A stretch of 45,455 bases of DNA from Candidatus Kuenenbacteria bacterium CG08_land_8_20_14_0_20_37_23 (GCA_002778965.1 PEXX01000046.1:1-45455); one strand, 5' to 3'. Positions 32,836-39,893 are shown, counted from the stretch's first letter. A program made the numbers and translations. The notes: generated from the letters alone by a model not told the origin.

Positions 32836-33798
32836 ATGAAATTGCTTGTTACCGGCGGAGCTGGTTTTATCGGCTCTAATTTCATACGTTATTGGATAAA
32901 AAATCATATTACTGATCAGATTTTAAATTTGGACAAATTGACTTATGCCGGCAATTTGGAAAATTTAGCCGATATTGAGGATAATCAAAATTATAGATTT
33001 ATTAAGGGTGATATTTGCAATAGCAAGTTAGTTGGTAAATTGATGAAAGGGATTGATATTGTAGTCCATTTTGCGGCGGAAAGCCATGTTGACAACTCAA
33101 TTACAGGATCAGACGTGTTTGTCCGAACAAACATTGTAGGCACGCATGTGTTATTGAAGTCGGCTTTGAAGAACAAGATCAAAAGATTTCATCATGTCTC
33201 AACTGATGAAGTCTTTGGCGCATTGGGCTTGGACGACAAAAACAAATTTAACGAACTGACGCTTTATCAGCCGAGTTCCCCATATTCAGCCTCAAAGGCC
33301 GGTTCTGACCACCTTGTCCGTGCATATTTTAAAACTTATGGACTGCCAGTCACGATTTCTAATTGCTCAAATAACTATGGGCCGTATCAACACATTGAGA
33401 AGTTTATACCTATATCAATAATCAGCCTGCTTAAATGCATGAAAGTGCCTGTATATGGCGATGGGCTGTATGTGCGCGACTGGCTGTATATTGAGGATCA
33501 TTGCCGGGCGATTGATTTGATTTTACAGAAAGGCAAGGTTGGGGAGACTTATTGCATAGGCGGTATGACTGATGATGTCAGCAATTTAGAAATAGTTAAA
33601 AAAATTATTAAGATTTTAGGCAAGGATGAAAGTTTTATAGAACACGTTAAAGACAGACCGGGGCATGACAGGCGCTATGCTGTGGATTGGAGTAAAATTA
33701 AAAGGGAGCTGGGATATTCTCCTAGGTTTGATCTAAATAAATATTTAGAGCAAACAGTCAGATGGTATGAGGAAAATAGAGCGTGGTGGAATAAATGA
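32836..33798 (+). CDS. rfbB: dTDP-glucose 4,6-dehydratase (RmlB-type)
   Basis: This extended short-chain dehydrogenase makes the 4-keto-6-deoxy sugar nucleotide that feeds rhamnose and related sugars. The 320-residue product has the NAD motif LVTGGAGFIGSNF, FAAESHVDNS, and STDEVFG with the catalytic acids. The YxxxK motif lies in YSASKAGSDHLVRAY, and NNYGPYQHIEKFIP follows. The ATG at 32836 gives the canonical start, and a TTG 9 nt upstream is less likely. The RmlC-like gene lies upstream. Confidence 0.92.
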   Translation: MKLLVTGGAGFIGSNFIRYWIKNHITDQILNLDKLTYAGNLENLADIEDNQNYRFIKGDICNSKLVGKLMKGIDIVVHFAAESHVDNSITGSDVFVRTNIVGTHVLLKSALKNKIKRFHHVSTDEVFGALGLDDKNKFNELTLYQPSSPYSASKAGSDHLVRAYFKTYGLPVTISNCSNNYGPYQHIEKFIPISIISLLKCMKVPVYGDGLYVRDWLYIEDHCRAIDLILQKGKVGETYCIGGMTDDVSNLEIVKKIIKILGKDESFIEHVKDRPGHDRRYAVDWSKIKRELGYSPRFDLNKYLEQTVRWYEENRAWWNK

Positions 33799-33840
33799 AT
33801 TTGAAGTAAATATTTGGAATTTTAGATATACTCTTATTTT

Positions 33841-35283
33841 ATGTGGCAAGAAACCAATTCCGTGGCGCGTAATACGACATATTATACTTCTGCTCTGATA
33901 GGGCAGAAGGTTTTGGCTTTTGTCTATTTTTCTTTTATTGCCAGGCTTTTGGGAGTTGAGGATACTGGTAAGTATACTTTTGCATTGTCATTTACCACTA
34001 TTTTTGCCATTTTTATTGATCTTGGTTTAGCGTCAGTTTTGACGCGCGAGATTGCCAAAAACAAAGAGCGTACTCAACTTTATCTTTCAAATATTTTGGC
34101 CATTAAAATTCCTCTGGCTATTTTAGTTTATATTTTGGTTTTTGGAATGATTAATATTTTAGGGTACGCGGAGCTCACGCGGCAGCTGGTCTATATTTCC
34201 GGCATTATTATGTTTTTGGATTCTTTTATTTTGAGTTTTTGGGCTGTGATGCGCGGGCATCAGCAATTAAAGTATGAAAGCATTGGAGTGCTGAGCTTGC
34301 AACTGATCACAGTAGCTCTGGGAAGCACTGTTTTGCGGCTGCATCTTGGTCTTCGGCTCCTGATTATGGCTCTGCTTTGCGGCAGCGTTTTTAATTTTGT
34401 TTTTGCTGCGGTTGTTTTGAAGCGCAAGCTCGGTTTGCGCCTAATGCCCATGTATAACCCGGAAATTTTAAAAGCGTTATTCCGTATCGGTTTGCCATTT
34501 GCCATGATGGGTATTTTTAGCCGCATATACACCTCGCTTGATACAGTGCTTTTGTCAACTCTAGCTGGCGACGCTTATGTCGGATGGTACAGCATACCAG
34601 TCAAGATTACCATGGCTTTGCAGTTTTTGCCAATGGCTTTTATGGCTGCATTATTTCCAGCGATGAGCGCTTATTTTATCAATAACCGGGAAAAATTAAA
34701 GCTGACTTTTGAAAAAGCTATGCATTATCTGATGACCATCAGTTTGCCGATCGCGGTTGGGATTATTATGCTTGCGGAACCGGTGATTGTCAGTGTGTAC
34801 ACAAAGGAATATTCAAACTCCATTTTACCTTTGAAGATTCTGATGGTAAGTTTGTTTTTTCTGTTTATCAATTTTCCAGTGGGATACTTACTGAATGCTT
34901 GCAATAAGCAGGTTACAAATACAATAAATATGGGTATAACTGTGCTTGTAAATGTGATACTCAATATTGTGCTTATTCCTAAATATACCTATGTTGGCGC
35001 GGCCGTTACGTCGCTTGTGAGTACTTTTGTGCTTTTTGTTCTTGGCATGTATTGGGTGCCTAAAATTATTGATTACAGCAAGACATATTTGTTTAATGGA
35101 CTTGCCAAGATATTTTTGGCATGTTTATTGATGGCGGTGGTTATCTATTATTTTTTGCCGCTAGTCAACTGGATATTTCTAATTCCAGTCGGAGTATTGG
35201 TATACTTTGTTGTTTTGTGGTTTATCGGCGGTGTGAGCAGGCAGGATGCGCGGGATATTTGGAATTCACTGACTGCTAAATAA
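33841..35283 (+). CDS. Oligosaccharide flippase (Wzx-like, MOP superfamily)
   Basis: The 480-residue protein has about 14 hydrophobic spans and a start (TTYYTSALIGQKVLAFVYF, then ARLLGVEDTGKYTFALSF) typical of polysaccharide-unit flippases. A second family block is the charged R-I-G-L-P-F segment near residue 218. It would move lipid-linked sugar units across the membrane. It belongs to the same superfamily as MurJ in this window but is a different subfamily. It is followed after 2 bp by a glycosyltransferase, so they are co-transcribed. Confidence 0.85.
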   Translation: MWQETNSVARNTTYYTSALIGQKVLAFVYFSFIARLLGVEDTGKYTFALSFTTIFAIFIDLGLASVLTREIAKNKERTQLYLSNILAIKIPLAILVYILVFGMINILGYAELTRQLVYISGIIMFLDSFILSFWAVMRGHQQLKYESIGVLSLQLITVALGSTVLRLHLGLRLLIMALLCGSVFNFVFAAVVLKRKLGLRLMPMYNPEILKALFRIGLPFAMMGIFSRIYTSLDTVLLSTLAGDAYVGWYSIPVKITMALQFLPMAFMAALFPAMSAYFINNREKLKLTFEKAMHYLMTISLPIAVGIIMLAEPVIVSVYTKEYSNSILPLKILMVSLFFLFINFPVGYLLNACNKQVTNTINMGITVLVNVILNIVLIPKYTYVGAAVTSLVSTFVLFVLGMYWVPKIIDYSKTYLFNGLAKIFLACLLMAVVIYYFLPLVNWIFLIPVGVLVYFVVLWFIGGVSRQDARDIWNSLTAK

Positions 35284-35285
35284 AT

Positions 35286-36464
35286 ATGGAAAAAATATTG
35301 CTTATAACATTAGATTTTTTTCCCAAGATCGGAGGCGTGTCCGAGTATTATTTTAATCTATGCGAGCAATTGGCGAAAGAAAATCATGATAGCATAGTGG
35401 TATTGACAGAAAACACAAAAATACAGGAATATAAAAATATAAAAATACCAGAATATGACTTTAAAATTTATAGAAAAGATTTATCAAACGGATTTATTTG
35501 GCCGCGGTGGTTGTTGATGTTTTGGCATATTTGGCGCGTTGTTAAAAAAGAAAAAATAGAAATGTTTTGGGCTGGCGAAGTTTTGCCGACGGGAACGGCG
35601 GTCTACTGTTTGTCAAAATTATTGAAAATTCCTTATATTGTTTCCTGCCATGGCAATGATATTTTGCGGGCGAGAAAAAAATGGCGCAAAGAAAAATTGG
35701 CGCAGAGGATTTTGCAGGCGGCTAAATGGGCGACGGCAAATAGCAATTATACTCGTGGTTTAGCGGTTGATTTGGGGGTTGAGAATGAGAGGGTGCAGGT
35801 AGTATACCCTGGAATACAACTCAAAACTCAAAACTCAAAACTCAAAACCAAGGAAGAATTGATTAAAAAATATAATTTAGAGAATAAAAAAATTTTATTA
35901 TCGGTTGGGAGACTAGTTGAGAGAAAGGGCTTTGATAATGTGATACGAGCCCTGCCGAAAGTGTGGCAGGAAATACCAGAATTGGTTTATCTTATTGCCG
36001 GAAACGGATCTGACAAAGAGCGATTAGGAAAATTAAGTCAAGAGACACTCAAACAATTTAACGATTTAACAATTGAGCAATTGAGCGGTAGAATTATTTT
36101 TTTAGGGCAGGCGAGTATGGAGGATAAAGAGGAACTTTTTAGTTTGTGTGATGTTTTTATTATGCCAGCGCGCGCCAGCGCGGATGATGTTGAGGGTTTT
36201 GGCATGGTTTATTTAGAAGCTGGAAGTTTTGGCAAAGCGGTGATTGGCGGACGCGGCGGCGGAGTAAGCGAGGCCGTGGTGAATGGCGAGACTGGCGTTT
36301 TAGTTGATGGCCAAAATGTGGATGAAATTGCCGCGGCGATTATTAAATTATTTGAAGACGATAATTTTCGTAAAAAACTGGGCGACAATGGACGGAGGAG
36401 AGTTGAACAAGAATTTGGGTGGGAGAAAAGCGTGAAAAAATTTAGGGGATTGTTAAATTGCTAA
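35286..36464 (+). CDS. GT4 glycosyltransferase containing a four-copy heptamer repeat
   Basis: This retaining glycosyltransferase of GT-B fold has 392 residues. It shows the N-terminal KIGGVSEYYFNL and CHGNDI, and the C-terminal LLSVGRLVERKGFDNVIRAL with its donor-binding lysine. The EGFGMVYLEAGSFGKAVIGG loop with the E-x7-E motif is also present. Between the two domains the reading frame runs through four tandem CTCAAAA units (35820-35847, encoding LKTQNSKLKT). Because 7 is not a multiple of 3, gain or loss of one unit would break the frame. The stop codon lies inside a 16-bp tandem repeat. Confidence 0.9.
   Translation: MEKILLITLDFFPKIGGVSEYYFNLCEQLAKENHDSIVVLTENTKIQEYKNIKIPEYDFKIYRKDLSNGFIWPRWLLMFWHIWRVVKKEKIEMFWAGEVLPTGTAVYCLSKLLKIPYIVSCHGNDILRARKKWRKEKLAQRILQAAKWATANSNYTRGLAVDLGVENERVQVVYPGIQLKTQNSKLKTKEELIKKYNLENKKILLSVGRLVERKGFDNVIRALPKVWQEIPELVYLIAGNGSDKERLGKLSQETLKQFNDLTIEQLSGRIIFLGQASMEDKEELFSLCDVFIMPARASADDVEGFGMVYLEAGSFGKAVIGGRGGGVSEAVVNGETGVLVDGQNVDEIAAAIIKLFEDDNFRKKLGDNGRRRVEQEFGWEKSVKKFRGLLNC
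35820..35847 (+). repeat. Heptanucleotide tandem array (CTCAAAA)4
   Basis: Four perfect head-to-tail copies of CTCAAAA lie within the GT4 reading frame at the interdomain linker. Confidence 0.95.
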
Positions 36465-36484
36465 ATTGTTAAATTGCTAATTTG
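36453..36484 (+). repeat. 16-nt tandem duplication over a stop codon
   Basis: TTAAATTGCTAAATTG (36453-36468) is followed by TTAAATTGCTAATTTG (36469-36484), 15 of 16 identical, each made of two octamer-like halves. The first copy contains the TAA stop of the GT4 gene. The array ends 1 nt before the -35 box of the HEPN/MNT promoter. Confidence 0.85.
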
Positions 36485-36485
36485 T

Positions 36486-36514
36486 TTGTCATTTTTAAGA
36501 TAATTTGCTATACT
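36486..36514 (+). promoter_or_regulatory. Promoter of the HEPN/MNT island, predicted leaderless
   Basis: TTGTCA (36486-36491), 17 bp, then TATACT (36509-36514) preceded by TGC (extended -10). The -10 box ends 7 nt before the ATG at 36522, so the message should start at or within a base of the start codon. Confidence 0.7.
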
Positions 36515-36521
36515 AAATAAT

Positions 36522-36809
36522 ATGATACCAGCCAGATATTTAGAACAGATAAAGACCATGCTGTTTGATTTTAATCAAGATGGGAAATGTCGCTTTTTCC
36601 TGTTTGGTTCCAGTTTGGCGAGATCGCGTTTCGGCGATGTGGACATTGGAGTTATGGGCAAAGTGGCTGACAAAGATATTGGCTGTTTAAGAGAAAAGTT
36701 TAGAGATTCTACTTTACCTTATGGTGTAGATGTTGTGGATTTTAATAAGGTTTCCAAACAATTTAAGAACAATGTTTTAAATAACAAAGTTTTATGGATA
36801 ACGTCTTAA
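36522..36809 (+). CDS. MNT-type minimal nucleotidyltransferase (MntA-like antitoxin candidate)
   Basis: The 95-residue protein carries the nucleotidyltransferase signature FLFGSSLARSRFGDVDIGV, with G29-S30 and D39-x-D41. In the usual MNT motif ten residues separate GS from DxD, but here there are only eight. A third acidic residue may lie in GVDVVDF (about residues 68-74). MntA antitoxins neutralise HepT toxins by adding AMP to a tyrosine. The gene overlaps the next (HepT-like) gene by 16 nt, which supports a toxin-antitoxin pair. Activity with the shortened motif is not certain. Confidence 0.8.
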   Translation: MIPARYLEQIKTMLFDFNQDGKCRFFLFGSSLARSRFGDVDIGVMGKVADKDIGCLREKFRDSTLPYGVDVVDFNKVSKQFKNNVLNNKVLWITS

Positions 36810-37180
36810 AAATTAAGAAACAAGAATTATCGCAAGCGCTAAGGACACTCAAAGAAGTTTTGCGCAAAAAGAATCAAAATGAGATTATCAGGGATGCTGT
36901 CATTAAACGTTTTGAATATACTTTTGAATCGGCTTGGAAAACAGTCAAGTTATTTTTAAGGCAAGCACATGGCATAGACGTTTTTTCACCCAAGGACTGC
37001 TGGCGGGAGTTGAGAAAAAATACGCCGTTCACTGATGAGGAAACTGTATTATTATTAAAAATGGCTGATGATCGCAATGAAATTATTCATACTTATCGCG
37101 AGGAATTTGCTGAAGAATTATATGGTAAAATAAAAGTTGATTATTATAAGTTGCTGGAGAAAATTTATAAAATAATATGA
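36794..37180 (+). CDS. HepT-like HEPN ribonuclease toxin candidate
   Basis: The 128-residue all-helical protein matches the HI0074/HepT type of HEPN protein: FEYTFESAWKTVKLFL, then a helix with MADDRNEIIHTYREE. R94-x4-H99-x-Y101 is exactly the RX4HXY motif of HepT. In this motif R and H form the RNase active site and Y is the residue AMPylated by MntA. It overlaps the MNT gene by 16 nt and ends with an ATGA overlap into the next HEPN gene. As a characterised family this would be a type VII toxin-antitoxin module. Confidence 0.85.
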   Translation: MDNVLKIKKQELSQALRTLKEVLRKKNQNEIIRDAVIKRFEYTFESAWKTVKLFLRQAHGIDVFSPKDCWRELRKNTPFTDEETVLLLKMADDRNEIIHTYREEFAEELYGKIKVDYYKLLEKIYKII

Positions 37181-37581
37181 GCAAAAAGCAGGTTAGAGAA
37201 CTGGCTAAATACTGGAAGAAGTCGGCGGAGCGGAGCTGGCAGGCGGCTTTAAGTTTGTTTAAAAGCAAACATTATGATGCTTGTTTGTTTTTCTGCCATT
37301 TGGCCATAGAAAAAATGATAAAAGCTACAGTCATTGAGAAGACCGGCAAAGTAGCTCCTTTTATTCATGATTTGGAAAAATTAGCTCACTTGGCCAATAT
37401 ATCTTTAGTTGGTGAAACGGCCAAGATTTTACGCGAGATTACCAATTTTAATGTTGCTGGTCGTTATGAGGACGCAAAGTACAGTTTTTATAAAAAATGC
37501 ACCAAAAGTTACACCGGAAAAAATTTGCAAGTCTGCAAAGACATATTTTTATGGCTAAAAAAAGAATACCCAAAAAAGTAG
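37177..37581 (+). CDS. Second HEPN domain protein without an RX4-6H motif
   Basis: The 134-residue helical protein resembles the other HEPN branch (PF05168-like): KYWKKSAERSWQAALSLFKSKHYDACLFFCHLAIEKMIKA, then FIHDLEKLAHLA and FNVAGRYEDAKYSFY. No R-x4-6-H is present, so it may not be a nuclease, or may use other residues. It begins in an ATGA overlap with the HepT-like gene. Its last 31 nt are shared with the following nucleotidyltransferase gene, its likely partner. Confidence 0.8.
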   Translation: MSKKQVRELAKYWKKSAERSWQAALSLFKSKHYDACLFFCHLAIEKMIKATVIEKTGKVAPFIHDLEKLAHLANISLVGETAKILREITNFNVAGRYEDAKYSFYKKCTKSYTGKNLQVCKDIFLWLKKEYPKK

Positions 37582-37877
37582 AAAAAAAAATCAGGGAATA
37601 TGTGGATATTTTAGAAGAAGATAAGTTGCCGATTAAAAAGGTGATTCTTTTTGGTTCTTATGCTAAGGGCACACAGCACAAATGGAGCGATTTAGATGTC
37701 TGTATTGTTTCTCCTAAATTTCATGATTTTTTTGATGATATGCAATATTTATGGGCAAAAAGAAAATTTGATGCTGATTTAAGTATTGAGCCGTTGGGTT
37801 TCAACCCCAAAGATTTCCGCGATCCGAGTTCGTTGGTGCAGGAAATTAAGGATCACGGCATTGAGATAAAAATTTAA
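37551..37877 (+). CDS. Second MNT-type nucleotidyltransferase
   Basis: The 108-residue protein has VILFGSYAKGTQHKWSDLDVCIV, with G35-S36, ten residues, then D47-x-D49, the full GSX10DXD motif. A third acidic candidate is in DADLSIEPL. The ATG at 37551 was chosen because it starts MAKKRIPKK and gives family length, although a longer in-frame start exists inside the HEPN gene. It overlaps that HEPN gene by 31 nt in another frame. With the two genes before it, it makes a second HEPN/MNT pair in reverse gene order. Confidence 0.85.
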   Translation: MAKKRIPKKVEKKIREYVDILEEDKLPIKKVILFGSYAKGTQHKWSDLDVCIVSPKFHDFFDDMQYLWAKRKFDADLSIEPLGFNPKDFRDPSSLVQEIKDHGIEIKI

Positions 37878-37957
37878 AGAATATTTTTAGGTTTATGCGT
37901 TTATTAAATAGGTGGTTTCAAGTTTCTATTGCAACTGAATTGTTAATTAGCCTCTAC

Positions 37958-38068
37958 TGGTTCAAACTTGCAGTTTGAACCAAGTATTTGGCAACCAGCC
38001 AATAGCATGGAATTTAAGCATTAGAGCGATCTGTTAAATATTGTGGTTCAGTCTATAAGACTGAACCA
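37958..38068. repeat. Paired-hairpin (BIME-like) element, intergenic copy
   Basis: Hairpin H1 (37958-37982) has arms TGGTTCAAACT and AGTTTGAACCA around TGC. Hairpin H2 (38044-38068) has arms TGGTTCAGTCT and AGACTGAACCA around ATA. Both are perfect 11-3-11 stems. The bases just after H2 (GCTGAGGATAAACA) resemble those after H4 in the coding copy at 40386-40478 (GCGGGAGAATAAACA), so the whole unit is shared. Confidence 0.8.
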
Positions 38069-38133
38069 GCTGAGGATAAACACATATTGCCTAATACTGA
38101 TTTTTGGACTAAAATTAGTATTAGCAATCCTAT

Positions 38134-38163
38134 CTCCGGCCAGTATGGCCGGGGTTTTTATTT
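38134..38163 (+). terminator. Intrinsic terminator after the HEPN/MNT island
   Basis: CTCCGGCCA (38134-38142) pairs with TGGCCGGGG (38146-38154), nine pairs including one G-T, with a 3-nt loop. TTTTTATTT follows. Confidence 0.92.
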
Positions 38164-38171
38164 CTCAAAAT

Positions 38172-38201
38172 TTGCTGTTAAAATGTTAAAATGCTAAAAT
38201 A
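38172..38201 (+). promoter_or_regulatory. Promoter built from octamer repeats, predicted leaderless
   Basis: TTGCTG (38172-38177), 17 bp, then TAAAAT (38195-38200) preceded by TGC. The -10 box ends 6 nt before the ATG at 38207. The spacer and -10 consist of three tandem octamers: TTAAAATG, TTAAAATG and CTAAAATA (38178-38201). Each contains a possible TAAAAT -10 box. Confidence 0.55.
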
Positions 38202-38206
38202 CTATT

Positions 38207-38911
38207 ATGATTTCCATTATTATTCCAGTTTATAATATGCTAGAAGAACTGGCCAAGTGTCTTGCAAGTTTGGGTAAACAGACTTATAAGGATTTTGAGG
38301 TGGTGGTGGTGGATGACGGGTCAAGTCACAAAAACACGGAAAACACGAAAACACGAAAACACGATTTAGCTATAAAATTCTGTAGAATAGAGCATAGCGG
38401 AGCGCCGCGGGCGCGGAATTTCGGACTGGAGAAAAGCAAGGGCGAATATATTTTATTTTGCGACGCTGATATGGAGTTGAAGGAAGATTGTTTAGAAAAA
38501 ATGCTAAAAGCGTTAGAAAATAATTTATCGGCCAGTTATGTTTATGCTGATTTTAAATACGGCTGGAAAAAATTTAAATTTTGGGATTTTGACGCGGACA
38601 AATTAAAACAGATAAATTTTGTGAATACTTGTTCTTTGGTCAGACGGCAGGCTTTGGACGGGGTGAGTTGGGACGAGAGTTTGGAAAAATTTCAGGACTG
38701 GGATTTGTGGTTGAGCTTGCTTGAAAAAGGAAAGATCGGAGTATATATTCCAGAAGTTTTATTTAAGGCAAGCGCTGGCAGTGGAAAAATCAGCCAGTGG
38801 CTACCGAAAACTTTTTATAAATTGCCTTTTAGTTGGGAGAGCAAAAAAAAGTATGAGAAATGGAAGAGAGTGGTGCAGGAAAAACACAAAATTTTAAAAT
38901 CCGAAGTCTGA
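38207..38911 (+). CDS. GT2 family glycosyltransferase with octamer repeat insertion
   Basis: The 234-residue GT-A enzyme has SIIIPVYNMLEELAKCLASL and VVVVDDGSS, the acceptor-side GAPRARNFGLEKSKGEYILFCDADME with its DxD metal motif, and an EKFQDWDLWLSL helix near the base. Directly after VVDDGSS the frame passes through AAAACACG repeats (38331-38363, encoding KNTENTKTRKH). This replaces the short D-G-T loop usual at this place. It is shorter than typical GT2 enzymes. Inverted-repeat element B begins at its stop codon. Confidence 0.88.
   Translation: MISIIIPVYNMLEELAKCLASLGKQTYKDFEVVVVDDGSSHKNTENTKTRKHDLAIKFCRIEHSGAPRARNFGLEKSKGEYILFCDADMELKEDCLEKMLKALENNLSASYVYADFKYGWKKFKFWDFDADKLKQINFVNTCSLVRRQALDGVSWDESLEKFQDWDLWLSLLEKGKIGVYIPEVLFKASAGSGKISQWLPKTFYKLPFSWESKKKYEKWKRVVQEKHKILKSEV
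38331..38363 (+). repeat. Octanucleotide tandem array (AAAACACG)
   Basis: One AAAACACG (38331-38338), a single G, then three perfect tandem copies (38340-38363), all within the GT2 reading frame. An 8-nt unit also shifts frame when copy number changes by one. Confidence 0.92.
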
Positions 38912-39006
38912 AGTTTGAATTTTGATTCAAGAATTAAGTTTAAAGTATTTTTATAAAATTTCTACTTAAAAATTAAAATTTTAAAATTCAATCAAAATTC
39001 AAACTT
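38911..39006. repeat. Inverted-repeat element, copy B
   Basis: The left end AAGTTTGAATTTTGATTCAA (38911-38930) is answered by TTCAATCAAAATTCAAACTT (38987-39006), an inverted repeat with one mismatch in 20. The left end is identical to the left end of copy C for 21 bases. The following AAGAATTAAGTTTAAAGT matches copy A read on the other strand with one difference. Confidence 0.8.
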
Positions 39007-39026
39007 AATATTTAAAAATTAAACTC

Positions 39027-39893
39027 ATGAAATTATCCATTATAATTGTCAGTTATAATGTGCGCGATCTGCTCAAAAAATGTCTTGAGTCTATTTTTAG
39101 ATATATAAAAAATATTGATTTTGAGGTGATAGTGATAGACAACGCGTCGTCTGACGGTAGCGCGGCAATGGTTGGCCGAGAGTTTTTGACAGTCAATTTG
39201 ATTGCTAATAAAAAAAATTTAGGTTTTGCCAGCGCTAATAATCAGGGGATCGCGCGCGTCAGGGGCAAATATATTTTAATTTTAAACGATGATACGGAGC
39301 TGATTGATAACAGTTTAGAGAAACTGATTGGCTTGATGGAGAAAAATAATAATTGGGCGATTATGGGTTGTAAATTATTGAATCAAGACGGCAGTTTGCA
39401 GGCATCGGTCAGACGTTTTCCTCATTTTTTTGATCAACTGCTTGTGCTTTTAAAACTACATCATCTGCCTAGTTTTAAAAGAGATTTGGAGAATTATATG
39501 TGCACGGTTTTTGATTATGGGCAGACGCAAGAAGTTGAGCAGATTATGGGCGCTTGTATGCTGATCAGAAAAGAAATTTTTGATAAAATTGGCAGTTTTG
39601 ATGAAAAATATTTTTACTGGTTTGAAGAGGTGGATTTATGCAAAAGAGCCGCTAATGTCGGATTAAAAGTTATTTATACGCCGCAAGCCCAAATCATCCA
39701 TCATGGCGGGGCAAGTTTTAACCAAATTAACTGGCATAAACAGATAATTTGGAACCACTCTGTCTGCCGTTATTTTTTGAAGCATGGCAAGAAGTGGCAG
39801 TTTACTGTTTTGTGGTTTTTGGGACCAATCAGTATTCTACTCGCAGTCGTTGCGGATTGGATGAAAAAATTTAAAATAAATTTTTATGAATAA
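39027..39893 (+). CDS. GT2 family glycosyltransferase, rhamnosyltransferase-like
   Basis: The 288-residue enzyme has LSIIIVSYNVRDLLKKCLESI, VIVIDNASSDGS and NLGFASANNQGIARVRGKYILILNDDTEL with its metal-binding acids. GACMLIRKEIFDKIGSFDEKYFYWFEEVDLCKRA is followed by IIHHGGAS. This set is typical of WcaE/RfbF-like enzymes, including rhamnosyltransferases, which would fit the dTDP-sugar genes in the locus. The C-terminal hydrophobic segment may bind the membrane. Its last 8 nt overlap the O-antigen-ligase-like gene. Confidence 0.9.
   Translation: MKLSIIIVSYNVRDLLKKCLESIFRYIKNIDFEVIVIDNASSDGSAAMVGREFLTVNLIANKKNLGFASANNQGIARVRGKYILILNDDTELIDNSLEKLIGLMEKNNNWAIMGCKLLNQDGSLQASVRRFPHFFDQLLVLLKLHHLPSFKRDLENYMCTVFDYGQTQEVEQIMGACMLIRKEIFDKIGSFDEKYFYWFEEVDLCKRAANVGLKVIYTPQAQIIHHGGASFNQINWHKQIIWNHSVCRYFLKHGKKWQFTVLWFLGPISILLAVVADWMKKFKINFYE

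Larger units (their letters stand above)
37878..38206. other. 329-bp intergenic region with two hairpin repeats, a terminator and a promoter
   Basis: There is no convincing gene. In order it holds a 25-nt perfect hairpin (37958-37982) and a second (38044-38068). An 8-bp inverted repeat follows, CTAATACT (38091-38098) with AGTATTAG (38117-38124), extendable by three pairs past a bulged C. A strong intrinsic terminator (38134-38159) comes next, then the promoter of the next glycosyltransferase built on octamer repeats (38172-38201). Confidence 0.85.
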
